Notes under the pieces: generated by a model | Database searches by the model: none | What the model was told of the DNA's origin: nothing | The model's input: only the letters and a program-made list of their open reading frames with translations | Part shown: piece by piece, positions 7,652 to 16,021 of the stretch | How the letters are laid out: each line of letters begins with the position of its first letter | Position numbering within the stretch: the stretch's first letter is position 1 | DNA from: an uncultured Flavobacteriales bacterium | Lineage (GTDB): Bacteria > Bacteroidota > Bacteroidia > Flavobacteriales > Weeksellaceae | Direction of reading: 5' to 3' | Length of the DNA stretch: 34,530 nucleotides | Assembly (NCBI GenBank): GCA_937973555.1 | Contig: CALJKL010000080.1 | Location: 1-34,530, forward strand | Program-made: the position numbers and the translations under genes

Positions 7652-7722
7652 AAAATTTTTTACAATTGAAAATTAATAAAAAAGCAAAGGTTTTTTTGTG
7701 AATTTTCTAATAGATTTTTTTC

Positions 7723-7730
7723 TACTTTTG
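7723..7730 (+). promoter_or_regulatory. -7 element of the ABM gene
   Basis: TACTTTTG is a full match to TAnnTTTG, 19 bases before the ATG at 7750. A TTG at 7696-7698 lies 24 bases upstream, somewhat far for the -33 element. Confidence 0.45.
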
Positions 7731-7749
7731 TTCTATAAATTTTAAAAAC

Positions 7750-8040
7750 ATGAATCTGCATATTATTGCGCTATTGAGATTTAAAGAAAATCATCTTTTT
7801 GAAGCAATTGAACTTCTGAAAAAATTGGTTTCAGAAACGCGTAAAGAAGAAGGCTGTCTGCAATATGACCTTATTGAAGATAAAGAAAATAAAGGTGTAT
7901 TTTTTATCATTGAACTTTGGGAGACAGAAGAGCATCATTATAAACATGGTTCACAAGAACATTTGCTTACTTTTAGGCAGAATGCTATGCCTCTTATGAA
8001 TTCGCAAACTGAGGTTTACAGAGGAAAAAAGATTTTTTAA
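7750..8040 (+). CDS. ABM-domain monooxygenase (quinol monooxygenase-like)
   Basis: 96-residue protein with a dimeric alpha-beta-barrel (ferredoxin-like) fold, antibiotic biosynthesis monooxygenase family, like YgiN. Typical features are an N-terminal strand MNLHIIALLRFK, a helix (HLFEAIELLKKLVSETRKEEGCLQYDL), the strand FFIIELWETEEHHYKH with the family W/H residues, and a final helix-strand. Such proteins may oxidise quinols without cofactor, but many are uncharacterised. It is a single gene transcribed away from E2 and toward lipB. Confidence 0.85.
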   Translation: MNLHIIALLRFKENHLFEAIELLKKLVSETRKEEGCLQYDLIEDKENKGVFFIIELWETEEHHYKHGSQEHLLTFRQNAMPLMNSQTEVYRGKKIF

Positions 8041-8042
8041 AT

Positions 8043-8068
8043 AAAAAACGGAACTTAAAAAAGTTCCG
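8043..8068 (-). terminator. Terminator containing the lipB stop codon
   Basis: Arms CGGAACTT (8049-8056) and AAGTTCCG (8061-8068) with a 4-base loop. Read on the minus strand it is followed by six T (8048-8043). The lipB stop (8057-8055) lies inside the hairpin, so the last codons of lipB form the stem. Confidence 0.8.
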
Positions 8069-8768
8069 CTTCAAAAACATCCTGAAAATGTTTTTTTATT
8101 TTTTCTTTGATTTCTTCCTGATCTACTTCGCGTTCTAGTTCTCTTTTCATAGAAGTAACGGCTTTGTCCTTAATTCCACATGGTATAATGTATTCGAAAT
8201 ACCGTAAGTCCGTATTCACATTAAACCCAAAACCATGCATGGTTACCCAGCGGGAAGTTTTAACGCCCAGAGCACAAATTTTTCTTGCATAAGGCTTGCC
8301 TACATCTAGCCAAACGCCTGTCTCGCCAGGGCTTCTTTCTCCTTTCAATCCATATTCTGCAATGGTGCGGATAATAACTTCTTCCAGATTTCTCATATAA
8401 AGATGAATGTCTGATTTGAAGTTGTCTAAATCTAAAATAGGATAGCCTACCAATTGCCCAAAACCATGGTAAGTGATATCACCACCACGGTTGGTTTTCA
8501 CAAAAGTGGCATCTATTTCTTTTAGTTTTTCGGAATTAGCCAGCATGTTGTGCTCGTCACCAGATTTCCCTAAAGTATACACATGAGGATGTTCTACAAA
8601 AAGCAGATAATTGGGAGTAATTTCTTGCTCTTCTTGTGGTAAATCTCGGTTTTTAGTTTTGATTTCTATGATTTGATCCATCAGATTTTGTTGATAATCA
8701 AATGCTTCCATGTAGTTTTTAACTCCAAGTTCTTCAAACTTAACCTTCTTGTTGAGATTCAGATTCAC
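8055..8768 (-). CDS. lipB: Octanoyltransferase LipB
   Basis: Transfers octanoyl from acyl carrier protein to lipoyl domains, the first step of lipoate synthesis on E2 and GcvH. Motifs: RGGDITYHG at 94-102, ARKICALGVKTSRWVTMHG at 161-179 with catalytic K163, and YIIPCGI with catalytic C197; the 34-residue gap matches E. coli K135/C169. The start is GTG at 8768: an in-frame TGA lies 4 codons upstream, and the next ATG (8711) would remove conserved N-terminal residues. Length is 237, with an N-terminal part typical of Bacteroidota. It lies close to an E2 gene, its protein substrate. Confidence 0.95.
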   Translation of the reverse strand: MNLNLNKKVKFEELGVKNYMEAFDYQQNLMDQIIEIKTKNRDLPQEEQEITPNYLLFVEHPHVYTLGKSGDEHNMLANSEKLKEIDATFVKTNRGGDITYHGFGQLVGYPILDLDNFKSDIHLYMRNLEEVIIRTIAEYGLKGERSPGETGVWLDVGKPYARKICALGVKTSRWVTMHGFGFNVNTDLRYFEYIIPCGIKDKAVTSMKRELEREVDQEEIKEKIKKHFQDVFEAELF

Positions 8769-8789
8769 TGCTTTTCAAATTTATTATGG

Positions 8790-8797
8790 CAAAAATA
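8790..8797 (-). promoter_or_regulatory. -7 element of lipB
   Basis: TATTTTTG on the minus strand fits TAnnTTTG and lies 21 bases before the GTG start. A second match, TAAATTTG (8776-8783), lies only 7 bases before the start and is less likely. No -33 TTG is evident for either. Confidence 0.35.
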
Positions 8798-8854
8798 CTA
8801 TTTTATGATGAATGCGGCATTTTTCCAGCATTTAAATTTGCAGTTTATTGAATT

Positions 8855-9949
8855 TTATGAAATTGAAACTCCAATCAATTTTCCAATACCAAAAGTAATG
8901 GCTGCAGCCATAAGTCCAAAAATTACTTGTCTAAAGCCAGAAAACCAAATGCTTTTTCCTGTAAAAAGTGTAATGGCAGTGCCTATAATGAATAGTCCAA
9001 TGGCACTTAATCCTGAACTGAATATAATGCCTTGTAATCCCCCAACGAAAAAGAATGGGATAACGGGAATAATGGCCCCTATGGCAAATAAGAAGAATGA
9101 AGCCAAAGCCGCTTCTATGGCCGATCCTTTAAGTTCTTCAGCATTGATGCCGAGTTCTTCTTTTACCAATACTTCATGGGCATGTTCTTTGTCTTGAATG
9201 ATTTCTTTTGCCATTTTATAGGCTTGTTCTTTAGGAATGCCTTTTGCACGATAGATCAATGCCAATTCTTTTTCTTCTGCTTCAGGATTTATTTCCAGTT
9301 CCTGCATTTCTATTTCCATTTGGTTTTCGTACAATTCTTGAGAAGATTTTACAGAAATCCATTCGCCTAAAGCCATGGAAAGGGCTCCTGCCAAAAGACC
9401 TGCCAAACCTGCTAGTAAAACCTCTTTTTGTCCTGATGTGGCTCCTGCAATTCCCATTACTAGTGAAAAATTGGAAACCAGCCCGTCATTTCCACCCAAA
9501 ACTGCTGCTCGTAAAGCATTTCCTCCTACAGAACGGTGTCTTTTTTCGAATCTTGAAAGTTGGTTGACAGAGATTTTTTTATCACTTGCCAAAATATTCT
9601 GCAAAATCTTTACATGGGCAGTGTCGGTAACGGCATTAGGAGTTTTAGAACTTTTTCTTGCGTTATTGATGGAATGAGAAAGACTTTTTTCCGTTTCTAA
9701 AAGACTTCCCAAAATATATTCGTATCCTAATAAATCACCAATTTTCTTCAATATTTTGGCACGCCAAGAGGGAGCTGGCAAGTCTGTTGTTTTGAAATTA
9801 GCACTTTTGAGAAACGCTAATGCATGACCTTTCTCTATTTCACTCATTTCTCTGAATATCTCTGCTACATTTTCATCTTCTTCTTTTTCAGATAATAGTT
9901 GATATAGATAGGAAGCGTCTACTTCTGTCTGTATATTTTTTAATTTCAT
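8855..9949 (-). CDS. Ferritin-like/VIT1-CCC1 fusion iron transporter (MbfA-like)
   Basis: 364-residue membrane protein combining an N-terminal rubrerythrin/ferritin-like four-helix part (about 1-135) with a C-terminal VIT1/CCC1 domain (about 140-364). The first part has E9, the ExxH motif in SEIEKGHA (E39, H42) and LLETEK near 83-88. The second begins GGNALRAAVLGGNDGLVSNFSLVMG, the hallmark of the family's first helix. It has about five membrane segments and a cytoplasmic acidic segment (QMEIEMQELEINPEAEEKE). Family members export iron or manganese using the ferritin domain as sensor/donor. It is the last gene of the metal-efflux operon, 10 bases after the adaptor gene. Confidence 0.88.
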   Translation of the reverse strand: MKLKNIQTEVDASYLYQLLSEKEEDENVAEIFREMSEIEKGHALAFLKSANFKTTDLPAPSWRAKILKKIGDLLGYEYILGSLLETEKSLSHSINNARKSSKTPNAVTDTAHVKILQNILASDKKISVNQLSRFEKRHRSVGGNALRAAVLGGNDGLVSNFSLVMGIAGATSGQKEVLLAGLAGLLAGALSMALGEWISVKSSQELYENQMEIEMQELEINPEAEEKELALIYRAKGIPKEQAYKMAKEIIQDKEHAHEVLVKEELGINAEELKGSAIEAALASFFLFAIGAIIPVIPFFFVGGLQGIIFSSGLSAIGLFIIGTAITLFTGKSIWFSGFRQVIFGLMAAAITFGIGKLIGVSIS

Positions 9950-9959
9950 TTTTTTGTGT

Positions 9960-11087
9960 TTATTCTTCCACGTTTTTAAGTCCCATTAATAAGGTATATG
10001 CCCCTTTGGTAACATATTTTTTGCTTTTGAATGACGTGTCTTTGCCTATGATTTCAGTTCTGCCATTTTCAGAATTTCCAATAATCACAGGAACCATTTT
10101 GAAGGTTTTGGGCTTTACCTCTTCGAATATATATTGTTTGTTTTCCCAAGTTACTACTGCATCATCAGGAACCGTGAACCCAGTTTCCTTATTGGTTTCT
10201 ATTTCGGCATTCATGTAAGTGCCGGGGATTAAACTTTTATCGTAGTTTATAAAATGGCAGTGTACCACTACACTTCTGTCCGGCTGAAAATCTTTCCCAA
10301 TTAATAGGATATTGGCTTCGTATTTTTTATCCGGATTTTGATTGGTGTAGGAAATTACTTTTTGGTTGACAGAAATTTTGTTCAAATCCTTTTCAAATAC
10401 CGTCAATGCCAAATGTACATCTTCGGTATTTACTACATCAAAAAGTTTATCGGTAGGAGATACGTATTGCCCAATCTTTACATTAACGCTCGAAATATAG
10501 CCTGATACGGGTGATTTTACCGCTATGCTTCTTTTGATGTTGTTAGCATTCAATGAAGAAGGTTCAATGCCCATAGCTCTTAGTTTTTCGGCCATTCCGC
10601 GCATCAATATGTTTTGATTATTGGCTTCGGTCTGTGCCTGTTGCATAACTTTGTCTGATGCTGCTTTGCTTCTGTTGAGATCGCTTTGTCTTGCATAATC
10701 TTTTTGGGCATACCCTAAATTCGATTTAGCCAAGAGATAATCTTGCTGCAATTGTACAATTTGTGGGTCTTCTAACACGGCTAAAGTTTCTCCTTGGCTT
10801 ACATGCATGCCCGGCATAAAGCGGGTATGTTTTACATAGCCACCGCTTGGTGCTGATACGCTTGCCATATTTTGGGGCGGAACGTCTACCATGCCGCTCA
10901 CTTTTATTTTTGCCGAAATATCTTCCATGCCCAAAGTGCCGGTTTCTATACCTGCATTTTTATATTGGGAATCGTTTAGAGTAATTTGGTTTTGTGATGC
11001 TACTACATCAAATTTCTCCTCTTTTTGTTCTTCATTTCCGCAAGAATAGAGGATTGCGAAACCAGATATGATAATGAATTTTTTCAT
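9960..11087 (-). CDS. RND efflux periplasmic adaptor (CzcB/CusB type), lipoprotein
   Basis: 375-residue membrane-fusion protein linking the inner-membrane pump to the outer-membrane channel. It starts with a lipoprotein signal ending LYSC (C16), so it is likely lipid-anchored. The barrel-sandwich hybrid halves (VKHTRFMPGMHVSQGETLAVLEDP at about 89-112 and IAVKSPVSGYISSVNVKIGQYVSP at about 188-211) flank a helical hairpin. The beta-barrel and C-terminal domain follow (TGFTVPDDAVVTWENKQYIF). No metal-binding N-terminal His-rich region is seen. Gene order pump, channel, adaptor with gaps of 11 and 25 bases supports one operon. Confidence 0.9.
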   Translation of the reverse strand: MKKFIIISGFAILYSCGNEEQKEEKFDVVASQNQITLNDSQYKNAGIETGTLGMEDISAKIKVSGMVDVPPQNMASVSAPSGGYVKHTRFMPGMHVSQGETLAVLEDPQIVQLQQDYLLAKSNLGYAQKDYARQSDLNRSKAASDKVMQQAQTEANNQNILMRGMAEKLRAMGIEPSSLNANNIKRSIAVKSPVSGYISSVNVKIGQYVSPTDKLFDVVNTEDVHLALTVFEKDLNKISVNQKVISYTNQNPDKKYEANILLIGKDFQPDRSVVVHCHFINYDKSLIPGTYMNAEIETNKETGFTVPDDAVVTWENKQYIFEEVKPKTFKMVPVIIGNSENGRTEIIGKDTSFKSKKYVTKGAYTLLMGLKNVEE

Positions 11088-11112
11088 TTTTTTTAATTAA
11101 GTTTTTAAACAA

Positions 11113-12324
11113 TTAATTGTTTTTTAAGGCATTCAGTTCTATGATTTTATCGTTCAGTTCTTTTAGCCTGTCAATGTATTTATTCTGAATTTCAAAGGCT
11201 TGTGTTACCAAAAGCGTCCATTCCAAATAATTGATTTGTCCATTAAAAAATTGACTTCCTGCAGTTTTCAGAATATCGTTGCTGTTTTTCAGTCCGGTAT
11301 TTTGATAATAAGAAACCTCTTCATTCAGTTTTTGATGTTCGCTGATCAGTTGGTTAAATTGATTTTTGAGCTGAATTTTGCCCAATTGGTAATTGTTTTC
11401 GGCGATTTGCTGATTGATTTTTTGGGCTTCAATGACAGATTTTTGAGCTGAATTAAAAACCGGAACTCCCAATCCAATCATCCCTGAATGAAACCTTTTA
11501 GAGCGGTCATAAAACTTATCATCAGCGCCCATTCCATACATGCTCATATTGTTGTATCCAACATTTAAACTTGGCAATAATTTAGATTTTTCTGCTTTTA
11601 ATTTGGCATCTTGAATATTTTTTTCCTGTTCTAATTGTTTCAAAACCAAGAGATTGCCTTCGTAATTTGAACCTAATTTTTCAATATTCAGTATTCCGTA
11701 ATTTTCTTTTTCATTTTGATAAAGATTGCCATCATTAATTAGAAAACTTATTTTCTGAATGGCTATTTCACGGTCTTTTTCAATGGATTTTAACTGCAAT
11801 TCTGCCTGGCTTCTAAGGTTTTCGGCAGTGGCTTTTTCCAAAAGGTTGCTTTCGCCTTTTTTTAGTCTCAGCTCAGCTCTGTTGAAGTATTGCGAAAAAA
11901 TACTGTCTGCCTTTTTTAAGAGTTTTTTCTTTTCGTCCAAATAATTCAAATCATTATAAATCAATGAAATCTCTTTTTTTAGCTGCCATTTTTGAAGGTC
12001 GTAATTCAACAAAGAATTTTTGTATTCTTCCAATAAAACGGTTTTGTGTGCATTGTAAAATTTGGGAAGCCTTATCGTTTGGTTCACCGAAAATTTTTGG
12101 TCTACATATGCTGAGTTCATTTGTCCTACTTCCCCTGCAATATTGATTGGATCTATGGTGACGGCAGAAGTCTTTAATTGTTTTTGATAATCAACCTTAA
12201 GTTCTCCACTTTTTAAATTTAGATTGTTTTTAAAGGCTTTATCAATGGCGCTTTCTAATGAAATGGTAGTTTGGGATTTTACCATTATCAAAAAGAAAAG
12301 TAGGATATATTTTAATATTTTCAT
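11113..12324 (-). CDS. TolC-family outer-membrane efflux protein (CzcC/CusC type)
   Basis: 403-residue exported protein. Signal peptide MKILKYILLFFLIMVKSQ is followed by TTISLESAIDKAFKNNLNLKSGEL, the standard N-terminal OEP motif. Two long coiled helical stretches follow, which form the periplasmic tunnel; GIGLGVPVFN-like sequence (MIGLGVPVFNSAQKSVIEAQ) marks the second repeat's beta strand. The length is on the short side of the TolC family but normal for CzcC-like proteins. It lies 11 bases downstream of the RND pump gene, with which it should form a tripartite exporter. Confidence 0.9.
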   Translation of the reverse strand: MKILKYILLFFLIMVKSQTTISLESAIDKAFKNNLNLKSGELKVDYQKQLKTSAVTIDPINIAGEVGQMNSAYVDQKFSVNQTIRLPKFYNAHKTVLLEEYKNSLLNYDLQKWQLKKEISLIYNDLNYLDEKKKLLKKADSIFSQYFNRAELRLKKGESNLLEKATAENLRSQAELQLKSIEKDREIAIQKISFLINDGNLYQNEKENYGILNIEKLGSNYEGNLLVLKQLEQEKNIQDAKLKAEKSKLLPSLNVGYNNMSMYGMGADDKFYDRSKRFHSGMIGLGVPVFNSAQKSVIEAQKINQQIAENNYQLGKIQLKNQFNQLISEHQKLNEEVSYYQNTGLKNSNDILKTAGSQFFNGQINYLEWTLLVTQAFEIQNKYIDRLKELNDKIIELNALKNN

Positions 12325-12335
12325 AGTAAAAAGAA

Positions 12336-15300
12336 TTAATGAGTTTTAGGTTTGAATTTCTCATCAAACCAAATGTACATCACTGGTAAAAGATATAGTG
12401 TAAGATAGGTTGCCAAAAGCAGACCTCCAATTACAACAGTAGCCAAAGGTCTTTGCACTTCAGCACCTTCGCCGTTGCTGAGTGCCATAGGCAAGAATCC
12501 TAATGAGGCCACGAAAGCCGTCATTAATACAGGTCTTAATCTATTTTTACCTCCAAATTTTACCGCTTGTTTGGTATCCGAAAGAAGTTCTTTTTGTCTG
12601 TTAAATTCTGCCACCAAAACAATTCCGTTCAATACCGCTACTCCGAAAAGTGCTATGAATCCTACGCCTGCTGAAATGGAAAACGGCATGCCTCTCATCC
12701 AAAGGGAAAGAATACCACCAATAGCAGAAAGCGGAATGGCTGAGAAAATCAGCACGGCATATTTCATAGAGCGGAAGGCAAAGTACAACATCAGGAAAAT
12801 CAATACCAAAGAAGCAGGAACCGCAATGCCTAATCTTGCTTTGGCCTGCTGTAAGTTCTCAAAAGTACCGCCATATTTTATAGAGTATCCGGCAGGAAGT
12901 TTCAGTTCTCTATCTACTTTTTCCTGTAAATCTGCCACCGTAGTTTGTATGTCTCTGTCGCGGACGTTAAAACCAACAATAATTCTTCTTTGGGCATTTT
13001 CGCGCTGAATTTGATTGACACTTTCTTTCACTTCCACTTGGGCAACCGAACTCAAAGGAATTTCAATGCCTGAAGGAGTAGAAATCAGGAGATTGTTAAC
13101 GTCTTCTACATTTTTTCGCTGTTCTCCATCCATTCTCACCACGAGGTCGAATTTCTTTTCTCCTTCATACACAGATCCGGTGGTTTGTCCGGCAAAAGCG
13201 GTGTTGACGATATTGTTGATGTCTGAAATATTCAATCCATATTGAGAAATGGCGTCCCTTTTATAAGAAATCACAATTTGTGGCATCCCCGATACAGGCT
13301 CCACATAAAGATTTTGTGAGCCCTGAACTTTTTTGGTGATTTCTCCTAATTTATTGGCATAAACCTTTAAAGTATCCAAGTTTTCCCCGAAAATTTTACA
13401 AACCACATCCTGCCTTGCGCCAGTCATGAGTTCATTAAAACGCATGGCAACAGGATATTGAAAGGAGAATGTAACGCCTATCATATTCTTTTTTAGTTCA
13501 TTGCTCATCATTTTGGCAAGGTCATTATAGTTGTCTGCGGAAGTCCATTCAGATTTATCTTTGAGGATAATCATCATATCGCTGGCGTCAATAGGCATAG
13601 GGTCTGTAGGGATTTCAGAACTTCCTGTTTTTCCCACTATTTTTTTTATTTCCGGGAATTTTTTCAATAAAATTCTTTGTGCTTTCATTACGGCTTCTGT
13701 AGAAGTTTTGAGGTTGCTCCCCGGCAAAACCCTAGTGTCTACTGCAAAATCTCCTTCCGGAAGGGTTGGGATAAATTCACCGCCTAATGTACTAAGTATA
13801 AAAATAGCCACTGCAAACAAAGAAAGAACTCCAAAGAAAATAGTATTAGAGAATTTCAAAACATGGCTTAGTGAAAATTCATACAAATTTTCAATCTTCT
13901 CCATCATTCTGTCTGAAAAGGTTTTATGGGTATCTATTTTTTTGGATAAAAACAGAGAACTCATTGTTGGGATATACGTTAAGGAAAGGATAAATGCGCC
14001 CAGCAAAGCAAAAGCAACGGTTTGTGCCATTGGTTTAAACATTTTTCCTTCAATGCCTTGTAGAGTAAGAATTGGCAGGTAAACGATAAGGATAATGATT
14101 TGCCCAAAGACTGCAGAATTCATCATTTTACTTGCTGATGACTGCACTTCATTGTCCATGTATTCCTGTGAAATTCTTTGATGTTCTAATTTTTTAAGAT
14201 GATGCAATCTGTGTAAAACTGCCTCCACAATGATAACGGCTCCATCTACAATCAACCCAAAATCTAAAGCACCTAAACTCATCAGGTTTCCAGAAACTCC
14301 GAAGATGTTCATCATGATGATGGCGAAAAGCATGGACAAAGGAATAACCGAAGCCACTAGAAAACCTGCACGCAGATTTCCCAAAAATAGGACCAAAACA
14401 AAAATTACAATTAATGCCCCTTCCAAAAGGTTTTTGGATACAGTGTGAATTGAATTGTTAACCATTTTGGTTCGGTCTAGGAAAGCATCTATTTTTACCC
14501 CTTCGGGTAATGTTTTTTGGATTTCTTCGATTCGGCTTTTTACCTTTTCGATTACCACGTTAGAATTGGCGCCTTTTATCATCATCACCACTGCACCGGC
14601 TACTTCTCGTTCGCCGTTGTAGGTCATAGCGCCATATCTTATGGCTCTGCCATATTGTACTTTTCCAATGTTTTTGATGAGGATAGGGGTGCCATCTCCA
14701 GTGTTTTTAACAACAATATTTTCAATATCGCCAATTTTACCGATAAGGCCTTCTGTTCTAATGAACAATACAGCAGGCCCTTTTTCTATGTAAGCACCTC
14801 CGGTATTTTGGTTGTTTTTTGCCAAAGCATCGAAAACCTCCTGCATCGTTACTCCCATTGATTTTAGTTGGGTAGGATTTACCGCAACTTCATACTGCTT
14901 CAAGTCTCCGCCAAAACTTGCTACATCGGCTACGCCTTCTAAACCTAGTAACTGACGACGAACAATCCAATCTTGAATGGTACGCAACTGCATAGGGGAG
15001 TAGCGGTGTTCGTAACCTGTTTTAGGACGAACGGTATATTGGTAAATTTCTCCAAGTCCTGTTGTGATAGGCGCCATCTGTGGAACGCCTAGTTCTTTCG
15101 GTATGTCTTTTGAAACCTGTTGAAGGCGCTCTGCAACCTGTTGGCGGGCCAGATGAATATTGATGTCATCATTAAATACAATGGTAATTACAGACAAGCC
15201 AAATCTTGAAAAACTCCTGATTTGCTTAATGCCTTGAATGTTATTATTTGCCTGTTCTAGAGGAAAAGTGATGAATCTTTCTACATCCGGAGCGCCTAAA

Positions 15301-15464
15301 CTTGGTGACGAAGTAATGATTTGAACCTGATTGTCGGTAATATCGGGAACCGCATCAATAGGAAGTTTCTTTAGTTCGAAAATCCCATAGATGATCAAAC
15401 CCAAAGTAAATAAACCTATGATGAGTTTATTTTTTATAGAAAACTCTATGATTTTATTTAACAT
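12336..15464 (-). CDS. czcA: Heavy-metal efflux RND pump (CzcA type)
   Basis: 1042-residue inner-membrane proton antiporter with 12 expected transmembrane helices and two large periplasmic loops. The start LPIDAVPDITDNQVQI (34-49) is typical of HME-RND pumps. TM4 reads ALDFGLIVDGAVIIVE, with D401, D407 and E414 matching the proton-relay D402/D408/E415 of CzcA. This DFG...DGA form fits the Co/Zn/Cd group rather than the Cu/Ag (CusA) group. The exact metal is inferred. It is the second gene of the operon, 61 bases after a small secreted protein. Long open frames on the other strand here are shadows. Confidence 0.94.
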   Translation of the reverse strand: MLNKIIEFSIKNKLIIGLFTLGLIIYGIFELKKLPIDAVPDITDNQVQIITSSPSLGAPDVERFITFPLEQANNNIQGIKQIRSFSRFGLSVITIVFNDDINIHLARQQVAERLQQVSKDIPKELGVPQMAPITTGLGEIYQYTVRPKTGYEHRYSPMQLRTIQDWIVRRQLLGLEGVADVASFGGDLKQYEVAVNPTQLKSMGVTMQEVFDALAKNNQNTGGAYIEKGPAVLFIRTEGLIGKIGDIENIVVKNTGDGTPILIKNIGKVQYGRAIRYGAMTYNGEREVAGAVVMMIKGANSNVVIEKVKSRIEEIQKTLPEGVKIDAFLDRTKMVNNSIHTVSKNLLEGALIVIFVLVLFLGNLRAGFLVASVIPLSMLFAIIMMNIFGVSGNLMSLGALDFGLIVDGAVIIVEAVLHRLHHLKKLEHQRISQEYMDNEVQSSASKMMNSAVFGQIIILIVYLPILTLQGIEGKMFKPMAQTVAFALLGAFILSLTYIPTMSSLFLSKKIDTHKTFSDRMMEKIENLYEFSLSHVLKFSNTIFFGVLSLFAVAIFILSTLGGEFIPTLPEGDFAVDTRVLPGSNLKTSTEAVMKAQRILLKKFPEIKKIVGKTGSSEIPTDPMPIDASDMMIILKDKSEWTSADNYNDLAKMMSNELKKNMIGVTFSFQYPVAMRFNELMTGARQDVVCKIFGENLDTLKVYANKLGEITKKVQGSQNLYVEPVSGMPQIVISYKRDAISQYGLNISDINNIVNTAFAGQTTGSVYEGEKKFDLVVRMDGEQRKNVEDVNNLLISTPSGIEIPLSSVAQVEVKESVNQIQRENAQRRIIVGFNVRDRDIQTTVADLQEKVDRELKLPAGYSIKYGGTFENLQQAKARLGIAVPASLVLIFLMLYFAFRSMKYAVLIFSAIPLSAIGGILSLWMRGMPFSISAGVGFIALFGVAVLNGIVLVAEFNRQKELLSDTKQAVKFGGKNRLRPVLMTAFVASLGFLPMALSNGEGAEVQRPLATVVIGGLLLATYLTLYLLPVMYIWFDEKFKPKTH

Positions 15465-15525
15465 GATTTAAATTTTAATGTTCAACTTGCTCTTTGTTAT
15501 TTGAAAAAGAGTTGTTTACAAAAAG

Positions 15526-15915
15526 TTAAATCATTTCTGGGGGCTGAAAAATAGATTGATAATTGTTGATTACAAAATCTTTGGAATAATAAAAATTTTC
15601 TTTTTTAATGGTGAAAATTTTCTTTGGTTTATTGATTTCTAAATTGAAAGTCTTTGGTAGATCAAACGTAATAAACGCAAAACTAGAGAAATCGTGAGTT
15701 TTAAACGGAAGTTTCATGTCTTCCTGATAATCTTTGTCTTTCTTTGAGCCACTTAGATAGTGCATCACAATAAACTTAAAAACGGTAATGTCTTTGTTTT
15801 CAGATTTATGTTCTTTGAAATGTTCAATAAAAGCGGGTAATTTCAATACTTCTTTTACCTCAGTGAATGAAATGAGGTAAATGCAGATGAAAAATATTGA
15901 AATGATTTTTTTCAA
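15526..15915 (-). CDS. Small secreted protein at head of metal-efflux operon
   Basis: 129-residue exported protein of unknown function. Start is TTG at 15915: a stop lies 7 codons upstream and there is no ATG between; TTG gives a signal peptide MKKIISIFFICIYLISFTEV. The mature part has a conserved-looking block with MHYLSGSKKDKDYQEDMKLPFK (about residues 51-72) and a C-terminal SIFQPPEMI. I recall similar small proteins with HY..G..KD.DY..DM.LPFK and a final QPP ahead of TolC/CzcA genes in other Flavobacteriia, but no named domain. A periplasmic metal-related role is only inferred from position. Confidence 0.75.
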   Translation of the reverse strand: MKKIISIFFICIYLISFTEVKEVLKLPAFIEHFKEHKSENKDITVFKFIVMHYLSGSKKDKDYQEDMKLPFKTHDFSSFAFITFDLPKTFNLEINKPKKIFTIKKENFYYSKDFVINNYQSIFQPPEMI

Positions 15916-15928
15916 AACAAAGTTTTTA

Positions 15929-15936
15929 CAAATTTA
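15929..15936 (-). promoter_or_regulatory. -7 element of the metal-efflux operon
   Basis: TAAATTTG on the minus strand fits TAnnTTTG, 13 bases before the TTG start at 15915. No TTG at the -33 distance; that region instead begins the inverted repeat at 15958-15998. A regulated promoter is possible. Confidence 0.4.
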
Positions 15937-15950
15937 ATCAAAAAGAAATA

Positions 15951-15998
15951 AAAAATCCTGTAAATAGAATTTAGAAACACTCTAAATTTCATTTACAG
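15951..15998 (-). terminator. Inverted repeat: terminator of 16022 gene and/or operator
   Basis: Arms of 18 bases (15958-15975 and 15981-15998) match at 16 positions, with a 5-base loop. The outer parts are CTGTAAAT/ATTTACAG and the inner parts AATTTAGA/TCTAAATT. On the minus strand it is followed by GATTTTTTA, so it can act as an AT-rich intrinsic terminator 23 bases past the 16022 stop. Its position just above the -7 element of the metal operon also allows an operator role. Confidence 0.55.
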
Positions 15999-16021
15999 AT
16001 TTTAAAATATATGAGTCTATT

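Noticed and set aside
12475..14861. Several long plus-strand open frames (up to 183 codons) across the czcA gene
   Set aside because: They lie antisense to a clear RND pump, have no domain-like sequence, and are explained as shadows of its coding frame.
15481..15525. Weak hairpin (CTCTTT...AAAGAG) before czcA as an attenuator
   Set aside because: Six-base stem with a bulge and no T-tract in the coding direction; too weak to call.
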